Source: Pseudomonadota bacterium
Lineage (GTDB): Bacteria > Pseudomonadota > Gammaproteobacteria > Xanthomonadales > Rhodanobacteraceae
NCBI GenBank assembly: GCA_018241165.1
Contig: JAFEEK010000440.1
Span: 1 to 15,056 of the forward strand
Direction: 5' to 3'
Length of the DNA stretch: 15,056 nucleotides
This document shows, in pieces, positions 1 to 7,012 of this stretch. Both the position numbers and the translations under genes were made by a program. A model generated the notes under the pieces. That model had not been told where the DNA came from. It saw only the letters and a list, made by a program, of their open reading frames with translations, and did not search any database. Positions within the stretch are counted from its first letter, which is position 1. Each line of letters begins with the position of its first letter.

Positions 1-186
1 TCGCTGCCGCTCGACATCCACATCCGCGAACAGGCCGATGGCGGCACGCCGACGGTTGCGGCCGATCCCGCGGGCGCGATCGCGGGGATGTATCGCGAAA
101 TCGCGCGCAAGACCGCGGCGCAACTGGCGCTGCATGCGCGCAGCAAGAGCATTCAATTTCCCAAGATCGTCATCCAGAACACGTGA
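1..186 (+). CDS. apbC: Mrp/ApbC-family Fe-S cluster carrier ATPase, C-terminal fragment
   Basis: Frame 1 is open from the window edge to a TGA at 184-186 and encodes the last 61 residues of a larger protein. The segment starts [15 protein letters not shown] and contains [14 protein letters not shown] near its end, which matches my memory of the C-terminus of Mrp/ApbC (NBP35-like) P-loop ATPases. These proteins bind and transfer iron-sulfur clusters in the cytosol. The Walker A region and any CxxC motif lie outside the window and cannot be checked. The gene ends 10 bases before the dcd start on the same strand, so the two are probably co-transcribed. The symbol is tentative because only the tail is visible. 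Confidence 0.8.
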   Translation, partial: SLPLDIHIREQADGGTPTVAADPAGAIAGMYREIARKTAAQLALHARSKSIQFPKIVIQNT

Positions 187-196
187 GCGCGCAATT

Positions 197-766
<570 letters not shown>

Positions 767-772
767 GTATCC

Positions 773-777
773 AGGAG
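773..777 (+). promoter_or_regulatory. Shine-Dalgarno AGGAG for the small lipoprotein gene
   Basis: AGGAG lies six bases before the ATG at 784, in the 17-base gap after the dcd stop. It decides the start of the lipoprotein gene within a longer open frame that overlaps dcd. Confidence 0.8.
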
Positions 778-783
778 TATACA

Positions 784-1185
784 ATGCGTAAAAGTTCCAT
801 TTTCCGTGGCGCGCAGGCGCTGATCCTGTTGCTGCTGGTTGCACTGCTCGCTGCGTGTGGCGGCCGCGACGCGATCAATGAAGGCACGTCCGACATCGCG
901 AGCGCGAACCGTCCGGCGGCGTTCGACCTGACCGTGGCTGCGGACAAGGACAGCCAGTTCGAATACGACGGCGCCTCGCTGACGCGCGAAGACCTGGCCG
1001 GACACCTTCGCTACCTCGCCGAAATCGGCAAGCCGGTGCATACGATCCTGCTCACGCCCGGCGAAAAGGAAAAGATCAAGAGTACGCACGTAGCTGCGCT
1101 CGCCGGCATCTGCCGCGACCTGAAAATCACCGGCTATGTGCGCGACAACGACGGACACCTGAAGGTGATCCAGGTCGTCGAATGA
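784..1185 (+). CDS. Small lipoprotein with an ExbD/TolR-like domain (hypothetical)
   Basis: The 133-residue product has a positively charged start, a hydrophobic run (about 11-24) and a lipobox LLAAC with C25 as the lipidation site. Glycine follows at +2, so outer-membrane sorting is expected. The mature part (about 45-130) reads FDLTVAADKDSQFEYDG, then an LxxxLxxL helix and strand-helix-strand segments. This layout resembles the periplasmic domain of ExbD/TolR proteins, but the ExbD membrane helix with its key aspartate is absent. A good Shine-Dalgarno sits six bases before the ATG. The gene lies 17 bases after dcd and 33 bases before a gene whose product shares its spacing of conserved residues. 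I do not know a named function; the ExbD-like fold is an inference from pattern. Confidence 0.85.
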   Translation: MRKSSIFRGAQALILLLLVALLAACGGRDAINEGTSDIASANRPAAFDLTVAADKDSQFEYDGASLTREDLAGHLRYLAEIGKPVHTILLTPGEKEKIKSTHVAALAGICRDLKITGYVRDNDGHLKVIQVVE

Positions 1186-1207
1186 CGCCGCGCAAGCGGA
1201 TTTCCCC

Positions 1208-1212
1208 AGGAG
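1208..1212 (+). promoter_or_regulatory. Shine-Dalgarno AGGAG for the small exported protein gene
   Basis: AGGAG lies six bases before the ATG at 1219, the same spacing as for the preceding lipoprotein gene. It fixes the start so that the product begins with a signal peptide. Confidence 0.8.
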
Positions 1213-1218
1213 CCAATC

Positions 1219-1590
1219 ATGTACAAATCGCTAATTGCGGCAATGGCCGCGTCTTTGCTCGTTGCCGGCGCCGCATTCGCGCGCGATGCCATCGATGATG
1301 GACATTTGCTGGTAAAACCCGCGAAGAACAATACCTTTTCCACCGGCGAATTCATCATGGGCAAGGCCGAGCTGTACGGTTACCTCGGCGATTTGAAGGA
1401 AAGCAAGAAAATCACCGGCATCGTGTTGCGCGATGCCGACCGCGCGACGCCGGAACAAAAGCACCTGATCGTGATTGCCGCGCAGGCGCAGAAGCTCGAT
1501 GCATGGGTGGAAGAACACGGCAAGCTCGAGCCGCTCGCCGATCCGCTGGCGCCGGCGCCTGCCGCCGCTCCGGCCGCTCCCGCGCAATAA
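1219..1590 (+). CDS. Small exported protein, diverged paralogue of the preceding lipoprotein (hypothetical)
   Basis: The 123-residue product starts with a typical Sec signal peptide, MYKSLIAAMAASLLVAGAAFA, with likely cleavage after AFA (19-21). The core (about 38-106) repeats the residue spacing of the neighbouring lipoprotein: F40, L52, G54, L56, L59, I68, H82, A87, L93 and GKL (101-103) match F59, L71, G73, L75, L78, I88, H102, A107, L113 and GHL (124-126). The protein ends in an Ala-Pro tail (about 107-123) that may be disordered. It would be a soluble periplasmic protein, since no lipobox is present. The gene is 33 bases downstream of the lipoprotein gene, with its own strong Shine-Dalgarno. 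It ends 7 bases from the convergent pcp stop. Function unknown. Confidence 0.85.
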   Translation: MYKSLIAAMAASLLVAGAAFARDAIDDGHLLVKPAKNNTFSTGEFIMGKAELYGYLGDLKESKKITGIVLRDADRATPEQKHLIVIAAQAQKLDAWVEEHGKLEPLADPLAPAPAAAPAAPAQ

Positions 1591-1597
1591 ACGCCGG

Positions 1598-2251
1598 TCA
1601 GTCCAGCGCGCCGGCGGCGTAGTGCGCGTCGCCGGTCGTGGCCAGCGCGACTTCGAGGCATAGCCGGATCGCGGCAATCATCGTTTCCAGCGGCAGGCTC
1701 GGCGCAGCAGCGTGTTGCGCCGCCTGTTCGGGCAGATACGGCACATGAACAAAGCCGCCGCGCACGCCGTGCCGGCGCCGCAGCGCGTGTTGCAGCCCGA
1801 AAAACACCTGATTGCACACGAACGTGCCCGCGGTCTGCGATAGCGCCGCCGGGATTTTCGCTTTGTGCAATCGTTGCAGCATGGCCTTGATCGGCAAAGT
1901 GGAAAAATACGCATTTGCAGCGTTATCCACAATGCGCACATCGACCGGTTGCGATCCGGCGTTGTCGGGGATGCGCGCATCGATCAGGTTGATCGCAACC
2001 CGCTCCAGCGAAATGCCTTCGCGTCCGCCGGCCTGCCCGATTGCAAGCACCAGGACGGGGCGATGGCGGCGCAGCAGGGCTTGCAGCGCGGGCAGCGAAG
2101 CGCCGAATTGCGTTGGCAAGATCGCGCCAACGACACGATGTCCGGCGACGACTTCGCCATCCAGCGCCTGCGCGATCCGCTGCGACGGATTGACTGCCTC
2201 GCCGCCGAAGGGATCGAATCCGGTTATCAGAACGACAGGCGTGCGGCTCAT
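1598..2251 (-). CDS. pcp: Pyroglutamyl-peptidase I (pyrrolidone-carboxylate peptidase)
   Basis: This 217-residue cysteine peptidase removes N-terminal pyroglutamate (5-oxoproline) from peptides in the cytosol. The family signature is complete: ITGFDPFGGEAVNPS (9-23), IGQAGGREGISLERVAIN (71-88) with catalytic E83, SQTAGTFVCNQVFFG (138-152) with nucleophile C146, and GGFVHVPYLP (165-174) with H169. Length fits the usual 210-220 residues. The frame stays open for over 1 kb upstream, but that part is a shadow of the DUF979 gene. The ATG at 2251 overlaps the TGA of DUF979 as ATGA, which fixes the start and implies translational coupling. It is the last gene of the DUF969-DUF979-pcp operon. Its product would be the substrate of the pxpBCA-encoded 5-oxoprolinase 3 kb away. 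Confidence 0.96.
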   Translation of the reverse strand: MSRTPVVLITGFDPFGGEAVNPSQRIAQALDGEVVAGHRVVGAILPTQFGASLPALQALLRRHRPVLVLAIGQAGGREGISLERVAINLIDARIPDNAGSQPVDVRIVDNAANAYFSTLPIKAMLQRLHKAKIPAALSQTAGTFVCNQVFFGLQHALRRRHGVRGGFVHVPYLPEQAAQHAAAPSLPLETMIAAIRLCLEVALATTGDAHYAAGALD

Positions 2252-3228
2252 GGGAATGCAAAAAACCAGATCAGCAACAGGTTGATCGCGAGCAGCCACA
2301 GCGCCGTCGGCACCTGTGCGCGGATCACGCCGTTCGGATCGCGCAGCTCGAGCAAGGCCGCCGGCACGATGTTGAAATTCGCCGCCATCGGCGTGAGCAA
2401 GGTGCCGCAGTAACCGGTGAGCATGCCCAGTGCGCCTAGCGCCGCCGGCCCGGCGTGATGCTGGCCGATCAGCAGCGGCAGGCCGACCCCGGCCATCATC
2501 ACCGGAAACGCCGCGAACGCATTGCCCATGATCACGGTGAACGCGACCATGCCGGCGGCGAAGGCAAGCACGCAGGCCAGGCGCGACTGCACGGGGATTG
2601 CCGCGGCGGTGAGATGCGCGATCGCCTCGCCCACGCCGGTCGCCGCGAACACCGCGCCGAGCATGGCCAGCAGCATCGGCAGCAACGCGGCCCACGACAG
2701 CGCATCGAGCAGGCGTCCGGTTTCGGCGATGGCATTGCCAACACTCGAACGCGTCAGTTGCATCGCGGCGAAGGTGGCGAGCACGCAGGCGAATCCGAGC
2801 GCAAGCAAGGTCGCTTCCGCGCGGCCGAGCTGGTCGATTCCGCCGGCATGCACGAATGGTTGCAGCAAGGTGAACACCAGCGTGCCGAACGGAATGATCA
2901 ACGCCGGCACGAACAATTTGTGTCCGAGGCGCGACGCACTGATCGCGCGCCGCTCGTGATCGCTCGTGGATTCTTCGGTCGGCGCGCGGCGCAGGAATCC
3001 GGCGATCAATCCGAGCGCAATGACGCCGATGCCGGCAAGTTGTTGCGGCAGAACGCTGCCATGCGCGGCGGCGGATTTCACCGCGTCGCCGAGCAGGAAA
3101 ATCGCGGCGAGAATTCCCCAGAACGCGGCGTGCGCGAATCGCTTCGCATGCAGCTCGCGCAGTGCACAGGCGACGAGCACGATGCCACAGAGCCAGTAAA
3201 CGTACTCGACGCGGAAAATCATCGTCAT
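2248..3228 (-). CDS. DUF979 family membrane protein, putative transporter subunit
   Basis: The 326-residue product is strongly hydrophobic. Likely membrane segments lie near 8-23, 32-50, 62-79, 104-126, 138-157, 174-196, 217-252, 262-282 and 307-325, with a charged loop at 80-104. Two conserved-looking stretches stand out: MGNAFAAFPVMMAGVGLP (234-251) and GYCGTLLTPMAANFNIVP (272-289). Such small-residue, Asn/Pro-rich hairpins are typical of substrate sites in ion-transporter-superfamily permeases. I recognise it as DUF979, a family often found beside DUF969 and pcp. The start at 3228 is chosen because it overlaps the DUF969 stop as ATGA; an ATG at 3222 is possible. Its stop overlaps the pcp start in the same way. 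A role in carrying 5-oxoproline or pyroglutamyl peptides is inference. Confidence 0.9.
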   Translation of the reverse strand: MTMIFRVEYVYWLCGIVLVACALRELHAKRFAHAAFWGILAAIFLLGDAVKSAAAHGSVLPQQLAGIGVIALGLIAGFLRRAPTEESTSDHERRAISASRLGHKLFVPALIIPFGTLVFTLLQPFVHAGGIDQLGRAEATLLALGFACVLATFAAMQLTRSSVGNAIAETGRLLDALSWAALLPMLLAMLGAVFAATGVGEAIAHLTAAAIPVQSRLACVLAFAAGMVAFTVIMGNAFAAFPVMMAGVGLPLLIGQHHAGPAALGALGMLTGYCGTLLTPMAANFNIVPAALLELRDPNGVIRAQVPTALWLLAINLLLIWFFAFP

Positions 3229-4028
3229 GACTTTCTGCGAATCGCGGCACGATTCTCCCCCTCTCCCGCTGGCGGGAGAGGGTTGGGGTGAGGGTGGTTG
3301 TGTTTCGAAAGAATTCCACCCTCACCCGCGCCTGCGGCGCGGCCTCTCCCGCCAGCGGGAGAGGCGTTTTCACGTAGCCGTTTTTGCAACCGAATCGCCC
3401 GAATACTCTGCACCACGAATGCCGCGATCGCCGTCGGCAACGCCCAGATCGCGATATGGCGCGGATCGAGCACGATGCCGTTTTGTTCGTAGAAGCCGTA
3501 GATCAACAATACCGCGCCGAACGCGATGAAGATGTCCTCGCCGAAAAACAAGCCGGTGTTGTCGGTCGCTGCGGCGAACGCGCGGATGCGTTCGCGTTCG
3601 GCGAGGTCGATGTCCGGATGGATCTTTTCCGCTGCCGCCTCGGCCATCGGCGCGAGCAACGGGCGCACCGTCTGCGGATGTCCGGCAATGCCGGTGAGCC
3701 CCAGCATCGACAGCAGCTGGCGCACCGCGAGATAGCCGATCAGCAGGCGCGCGAAGGTGAAGCTGCGCATGCGCGCGATCCAGTTCGACGCATGCTCGCG
3801 CAGGCCCGCACGTTCGAGCAAGCCAATCGTCGGCAGTGTGAGCAGCAGCACGAGCAGGTTGCGGCTGTCGATGAACTTGGCGCCAAGCAGGGCCAGCAGA
3901 TCGGGAATCGACATGTCGGACAACAACGCCGACACGATCGCGGCGACGACAACCACCAGCGCCGGATTGGCGCGCAGCGCGAATCCCGCGACGACGACGG
4001 CAACGCCGAGCAATGGCCAGTAGTTCAT
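3225..4028 (-). CDS. DUF969 family membrane protein, putative transporter subunit, with a repeat-derived C-terminal tail
   Basis: The 267-residue product has predicted membrane segments near 4-19, 22-38, 58-71, 93-112, 163-179 and 191-208. Recognisable family stretches are LLLTLPTIGLLERAGLREHA (61-80), GLTGIAGHPQTVRPLLAPMA (110-129) and ATDNTGLFFGEDIFIAFGA (154-172). I chose the ATG at 4028 because MNYWPLLGV is the usual family start; a GTG at 4049 would add seven residues. DUF969 proteins are normally about 220-240 residues. The extra length comes from residues about 222-258, which are translated from a palindromic repeat. The family part therefore ends near residue 220, and the last nine residues (NRAAIRRKS) may be the original tail. 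It is the first gene of the operon and probably partners DUF979 in the membrane. Confidence 0.9.
   Translation of the reverse strand: MNYWPLLGVAVVVAGFALRANPALVVVVAAIVSALLSDMSIPDLLALLGAKFIDSRNLLVLLLTLPTIGLLERAGLREHASNWIARMRSFTFARLLIGYLAVRQLLSMLGLTGIAGHPQTVRPLLAPMAEAAAEKIHPDIDLAERERIRAFAAATDNTGLFFGEDIFIAFGAVLLIYGFYEQNGIVLDPRHIAIWALPTAIAAFVVQSIRAIRLQKRLRENASPAGGRGRAAGAGEGGILSKHNHPHPNPLPPAGEGENRAAIRRKS
3257..3364. repeat. Double-hairpin CTCTCCC/GGGAGAG repeat, copy 1 (inside DUF969)
   Basis: Two inward-facing units flank a short AT-richer centre (3298-3315). The left unit is a hairpin at 3259-3282 (stem CCCTCTCCCGC, loop TG) followed by TTGGGGTGAGGGTGG. The right unit starts with CCACCCTCACC, has a hairpin CCGCGCC-TGC-GGCGCGG at 3326-3342, and ends with a hairpin at 3343-3364 (stem CCTCTCCCGC, loop CA). 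The whole is an imperfect inverted repeat of about 108 bases, a multiple of three. It lies within the translated 3' end of the DUF969 gene and keeps that frame open. The same design occurs at 14590-14724. Confidence 0.85.
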
Positions 4029-4047
4029 GGCAATGAGTATGGCATAC

Positions 4048-4060
4048 ACTCAGGCTGAGT
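4048..4060. promoter_or_regulatory. 13-bp perfect palindrome in a divergent promoter region (possible operator)
   Basis: ACTCAG-G-CTGAGT is a perfect inverted repeat with a one-base centre. It lies in the 52-base gap between the divergent DUF969 and RibD-C-like genes. A TACACT hexamer at 4045-4050 overlaps its left half and could be the -10 box of the rightward gene. A dimeric repressor bound here could control both directions. No regulator gene is adjacent, and a 13-bp palindrome may arise by chance. Confidence 0.3.
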
Positions 4061-4080
4061 CCGTTGCGGATTGGCATGCC

Positions 4081-4728
4081 ATGTCGAAGTTGCTCGTGCG
4101 CAGTTTCGCGGTATCCCTCGACGGCTTCGGCGCCGGGCCGGACCAGAGCCTGGAAAATCCGCTCGGCGTGCGCGGGCCGGAGTTGATGGAGTGGTTTTTC
4201 CATTCGCAATTCTGGAACGCGATGCACGGCAAGGACGGCGGCGAAACCGGCACCGACAATTCCATCGCCGAACGCGGCTTCGACAACCTCGGCGCGTGGA
4301 TCCTCGGGCGCAACATGTTCGGGCCGGTGCGCGGACCGTGGCCGGACGAAAGTTGGCGCGGCTGGTGGGGCGACGAACCGCCGTACCACACTCCAGTATT
4401 TGTGCTCACGCATCACGCACGCAAGCCGTTGGTCATGGAAGGCGGCACGACGTTTTATTTCGTCACCGATGGCATCGCGTCCGCGCTCGCGCAGGCGCGC
4501 GAGGCCGCGAACGGTCGCGACGTGCGCCTCGGCGGCGGCGTGGCGACGGTGCGCGAATACTTGCGCGCGCGCCTGATCGATGAGTTGCATCTGGCCGTGC
4601 GACCCGTACTGCTCGGCAGCGGCGAAGCGCTGTTCTCGGGGCTGGACTGGCACGCGCTAGGCTACGAGTGCACGAAAAGCGTTGCCGGCGAGCGCGCGAC
4701 GCATGTGTTTTTGCAAAGGCGCCAGTGA
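4081..4728 (+). CDS. RibD C-terminal-domain / dihydrofolate-reductase-like family protein
   Basis: The 215-residue product starts MSKLLVRSFAVSLDGFGAGPDQ, the typical first strand and VSLDG motif of stand-alone RibD-C (DHFR-fold) proteins. Further family features are LGRNMFGPVRGPW (75-87), where a glycine-arginine turn binds the cofactor, PVFVLTHH (105-112), VRLGGGVATVREYLRARLIDELHL (148-171), and VRPVLLGSGEALF (173-185). Such proteins are NADPH-dependent reductases of unknown substrate. This one is not the riboflavin enzyme itself, because it lacks the deaminase domain. The frame is open to 4027, but the ATG at 4081 gives the conserved start. No strong Shine-Dalgarno is seen. It is transcribed away from the DUF969 operon and is not clearly linked to pyroglutamate metabolism. 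Confidence 0.9.
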   Translation: MSKLLVRSFAVSLDGFGAGPDQSLENPLGVRGPELMEWFFHSQFWNAMHGKDGGETGTDNSIAERGFDNLGAWILGRNMFGPVRGPWPDESWRGWWGDEPPYHTPVFVLTHHARKPLVMEGGTTFYFVTDGIASALAQAREAANGRDVRLGGGVATVREYLRARLIDELHLAVRPVLLGSGEALFSGLDWHALGYECTKSVAGERATHVFLQRRQ

Positions 4729-4851
4729 GTTCGAGACGAATCGTTTGAGGCAGACCTTGTCGCTAAACGCGCTCGCGGACGCCCGGTTCGCCCGCGCTTG
4801 GGCTACACTGTTGCCAGCACGATACGCACATCGAAAACCGGGATGCTGAAG

Positions 4852-5265
4852 ATGCTCAAGAAACCCAAACTGATAATTTCTTCACTGGACGCCGAGCGGC
4901 TGGAAAAGCTGATCGACGCGTTGCCCGACGCCGCCTTTCCCGGCAAGAAGGATCTGGAAGGCGAGCTTGCGCGTGCGCAGATCGTGCAGCCGAAAGATGT
5001 TCCGCCCACGGTAGTGACGATGAATTCGACCGTGCGCTTTGCCGTCGAATCCTCGCACGAAGAGTTCCAGCTGACCTTGGTCTACCCGAAGGACGTCGAC
5101 ACCTCGGGCGAGAAGATTTCCATCCTCGCGCCGGTCGGCAGCGCCTTGCTTGGACTGTCGCAGGGCGACGAAATCGAATGGCCAAGACCCGGTGGCGGCG
5201 TGCTGCACGTGCGCATCAAGGAAGTTACGTATCAGCCGGAACGCGCCGGCGAACACCATCGCTAG
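4852..5265 (+). CDS. rnk: Nucleoside diphosphate kinase regulator (GreA/GreB-like)
   Basis: The 137-residue product aligns by eye with E. coli Rnk (136 residues) over its length: LIISSLDAERLEKLI (7-21), ELARAQIVQPKDVPPTVVTMNSTVRF (38-63), TLVYPKD (75-81), ILAPVGSALLGLSQGDEIEW (91-110) and VTYQPERAGEHH (125-136). The N-terminal part is a short helical hairpin and the rest is the GreA/GreB C-terminal fold, which binds RNA polymerase. In E. coli, Rnk affects nucleoside diphosphate kinase levels. The start at 4852 gives the family length; ATG at 4843 would add MLK. Neither has a strong Shine-Dalgarno. A TACACT hexamer at 4804-4809 may be a -10 box without an obvious -35. The stop overlaps the convergent pxpA stop at CTAG. 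Confidence 0.92.
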   Translation: MLKKPKLIISSLDAERLEKLIDALPDAAFPGKKDLEGELARAQIVQPKDVPPTVVTMNSTVRFAVESSHEEFQLTLVYPKDVDTSGEKISILAPVGSALLGLSQGDEIEWPRPGGGVLHVRIKEVTYQPERAGEHHR

Positions 5266-6026
5266 GCGCGCGCGCTGTTCGCAATCGAGATTCCCGCAGC
5301 TTTCAGTCCGTCATGCAACGCCTGCGCGAACCGCGCGGCATCGGCGCGATCGCCGTGGACACAAATCGTGTCGGCGCGCAGGGCAAGCGTGCCGCCGCTG
5401 CGGATGTCGACGTTTCCCTGCGTGGCGATTTTCACCGCCTGCGCAACAGCGGCAGCGGCGTCTTCAATCACGGCGCCATGCGTGCCGCGCAGCGTGAGCG
5501 AGCCATCGGCTTCGTAACTGCGATCGGCGAAAGCTTCATGCGCGACGGCGAGGCCCAAAGCCACGCCGGCTTTGGGTAGTTCGCTGTTGGCGAGTCCGAC
5601 CAAAATCAACGTTGCATCGAAGTCGTGGACAGCGCGCGCGATGGCGTCGGCCAGCGCGGCGTCCTTCGCCGCCATGTTGTACAGCGCGCCGTGCGGCTTC
5701 ACGTGCGCCACGCGCAGACCCGCGGCGCGCGCAAATCCAGCGAGTGCGCCGATCTGGTACAGAGTCAGTGCATGGGCGTCGTTTGCCGAAACCTTCATCA
5801 CGCGGCGGCCAAAGCCTTGCAGGTCGGGCAGGGAAACATGCGCGCCGATGGCGACGCCGTGCCGCTTTGCCAAAAGCACAGTTTGCTGCATTGTGGAAAA
5901 ATCACCGGCGTGGAATCCGCAGGCGATGTTCGCCGAGGTGATCCACGGCATCACGCCGGCGTCGTCGCCCATGCTCCAGGCGCCGAAGGATTCGCCCATG
6001 TCGCAGTTCAAATCGATGCAGGTCAT
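5262..6026 (-). CDS. pxpA: 5-oxoprolinase subunit A (LamB/YcsF family)
   Basis: The 254-residue product carries the LamB/YcsF signature: DLNCDMGESFGAW (5-17), SANIACGFHAGD (31-42), the GAHVSLPDLQGFGRR block (61-75), and AHVKPHGALYN (107-117). EAFADRSYEADGSL follows further on. With PxpB and PxpC it forms the ATP-dependent prokaryotic 5-oxoprolinase, which opens 5-oxoproline to glutamate in the cytosol. The start at 6026 overlaps the pxpC stop as ATGA, so translation is probably coupled. It is the last gene of the dlh-HIT-pxpBCA operon. Its TAG shares three bases with the TAG of rnk, leaving no intergenic space for a separate terminator. Length is normal for the family (about 245-255). Confidence 0.96.
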   Translation of the reverse strand: MTCIDLNCDMGESFGAWSMGDDAGVMPWITSANIACGFHAGDFSTMQQTVLLAKRHGVAIGAHVSLPDLQGFGRRVMKVSANDAHALTLYQIGALAGFARAAGLRVAHVKPHGALYNMAAKDAALADAIARAVHDFDATLILVGLANSELPKAGVALGLAVAHEAFADRSYEADGSLTLRGTHGAVIEDAAAAVAQAVKIATQGNVDIRSGGTLALRADTICVHGDRADAARFAQALHDGLKAAGISIANSARA

Positions 6027-7012
6027 TGCAAACGGTCCTTGATAGTTCGTGCGAGCGCAAGCAGCGCACGTTCGCGTTCAAGATAGCGCGTTTGCGCCGC
6101 GTCGAGCGCGACCCGCGCGAAGCGCACGCTGTCGCCGGGCCGGCGCTGCGCCAGGCGCGGCAGGTCCACACCGATCACGTGGCCGATGCGCGGATAGCCG
6201 CCGCAGGTCGGCGCCTCGGCCATCAGCACGATGGGGTCGCCGCTCGGCGGCAGTTGCATGGTGCCCGGGACGACCCCGGCGGAGACGAGTTCCAGCGCTT
6301 CGCGCAAGTCCAGGTGGACATTGTGCAGGCGCAGGCCCATGCGGCTGGAATCGCCACCAACGCGGAAGGTCGAGTCGAACAGCGCGCGCTGCGCGTTTTC
6401 GGCGAGCTGTGCGAAGTGCGCCCCTTCGATCACGCCGATCCGATTGTGCGGATCGAGGTCGAACCACGAGCGCGGATTGAGGGACCAATTCGCAGCAACG
6501 ACATTTCGATTTTCGGAGTCCCCTGCGAGCGGGCGTGCATGAAACCTGCCCCACAGCTCGCGATGAGGTACCCCAGCAGGCAAGACCGGCAACACATCGC
6601 CTGCCGCCAGCGCCGCATTGAATCCAGCGACGATATCGGCGCTGCGGCTGCCCAGAACCGCAGCGCTGCCGATGCCGCCGGCAATGGCGAGATAGGCATA
6701 GGCGCCGCGCTGCATCGTGCCGAGCGCAATTTCGGTTCCGGCGCGCACGGCGACGGGACGCCACATCGGCAATCCGTCCAGCGCCGCGCCGGTCAAGGCG
6801 ACGACGCAATCGGCATCCAGGCGCAGGCGCGGACCGCGCAAGGTGATCTCCAGCGCCGCCGCATTGTCCACATTGCCAACAAGTATATTCGCCAATCGGC
6901 GCGACACGTCGTCCATTGCGCCGGATGCCCCGACGCCTAGTGCGGCGAATCCGCGGCGGCCGCCGTCCTGCACGCTGGTCTGCCAGCCCGGAGTGAGAAC
7001 GGTGAGGCTCAT
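6023..7012 (-). CDS. pxpC: 5-oxoprolinase subunit C (biotin-dependent carboxyltransferase / KipA family)
   Basis: The 329-residue product starts MSLTVLTPGWQTSVQDGGRRG, the typical family opening. It also has GVGASGAMD near residue 30, FRVGGDSSRMGLRL in the middle, and VVPGTMQLPPSGDPIVLMAE followed by TCGGYPRIGHVIGVDLPRLAQ in the C-terminal part. These are hallmarks of the cyclophilin-like AHS2/KipA domain. PxpC works with PxpB and PxpA to hydrolyse 5-oxoproline using ATP. The frame is open far upstream, but the ATG at 7012 overlaps the pxpB stop as ATGA and gives the family start. Its own TGA overlaps the pxpA ATG. The order pxpB-pxpC-pxpA is the same as in E. coli (ybgJ-ybgK-ybgL). Confidence 0.96.
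   Translation of the reverse strand: MSLTVLTPGWQTSVQDGGRRGFAALGVGASGAMDDVSRRLANILVGNVDNAAALEITLRGPRLRLDADCVVALTGAALDGLPMWRPVAVRAGTEIALGTMQRGAYAYLAIAGGIGSAAVLGSRSADIVAGFNAALAAGDVLPVLPAGVPHRELWGRFHARPLAGDSENRNVVAANWSLNPRSWFDLDPHNRIGVIEGAHFAQLAENAQRALFDSTFRVGGDSSRMGLRLHNVHLDLREALELVSAGVVPGTMQLPPSGDPIVLMAEAPTCGGYPRIGHVIGVDLPRLAQRRPGDSVRFARVALDAAQTRYLERERALLALARTIKDRLQ

Noticed and set aside
1591..1620. Possible terminator between the convergent small gene and pcp (CGCCGG ... CCGGCG)
   Set aside because: The stem is six bases with a 13-base loop and no T-run, and it is common in GC-rich sequence.
2455..3291. Plus-strand open frame of 278 codons opposite DUF979
   Set aside because: It is rich in Arg, Gln and His with no membrane or domain pattern, and mirrors the DUF979 gene. 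Taken as antisense shadow.
3257..3364. Possible insertion sequence or miniature transposon with terminal repeats
   Set aside because: No target-site duplication or transposase is visible, and the structure fits a hairpin repeat family. Kept as a repeat only.
2252..3373. Upstream extension of the pcp frame by more than 370 codons
   Set aside because: The extension is an arginine-rich shadow of DUF979 in another frame. The conserved Pcp start MSRTPVVLITGFDPFGG begins at 2251.
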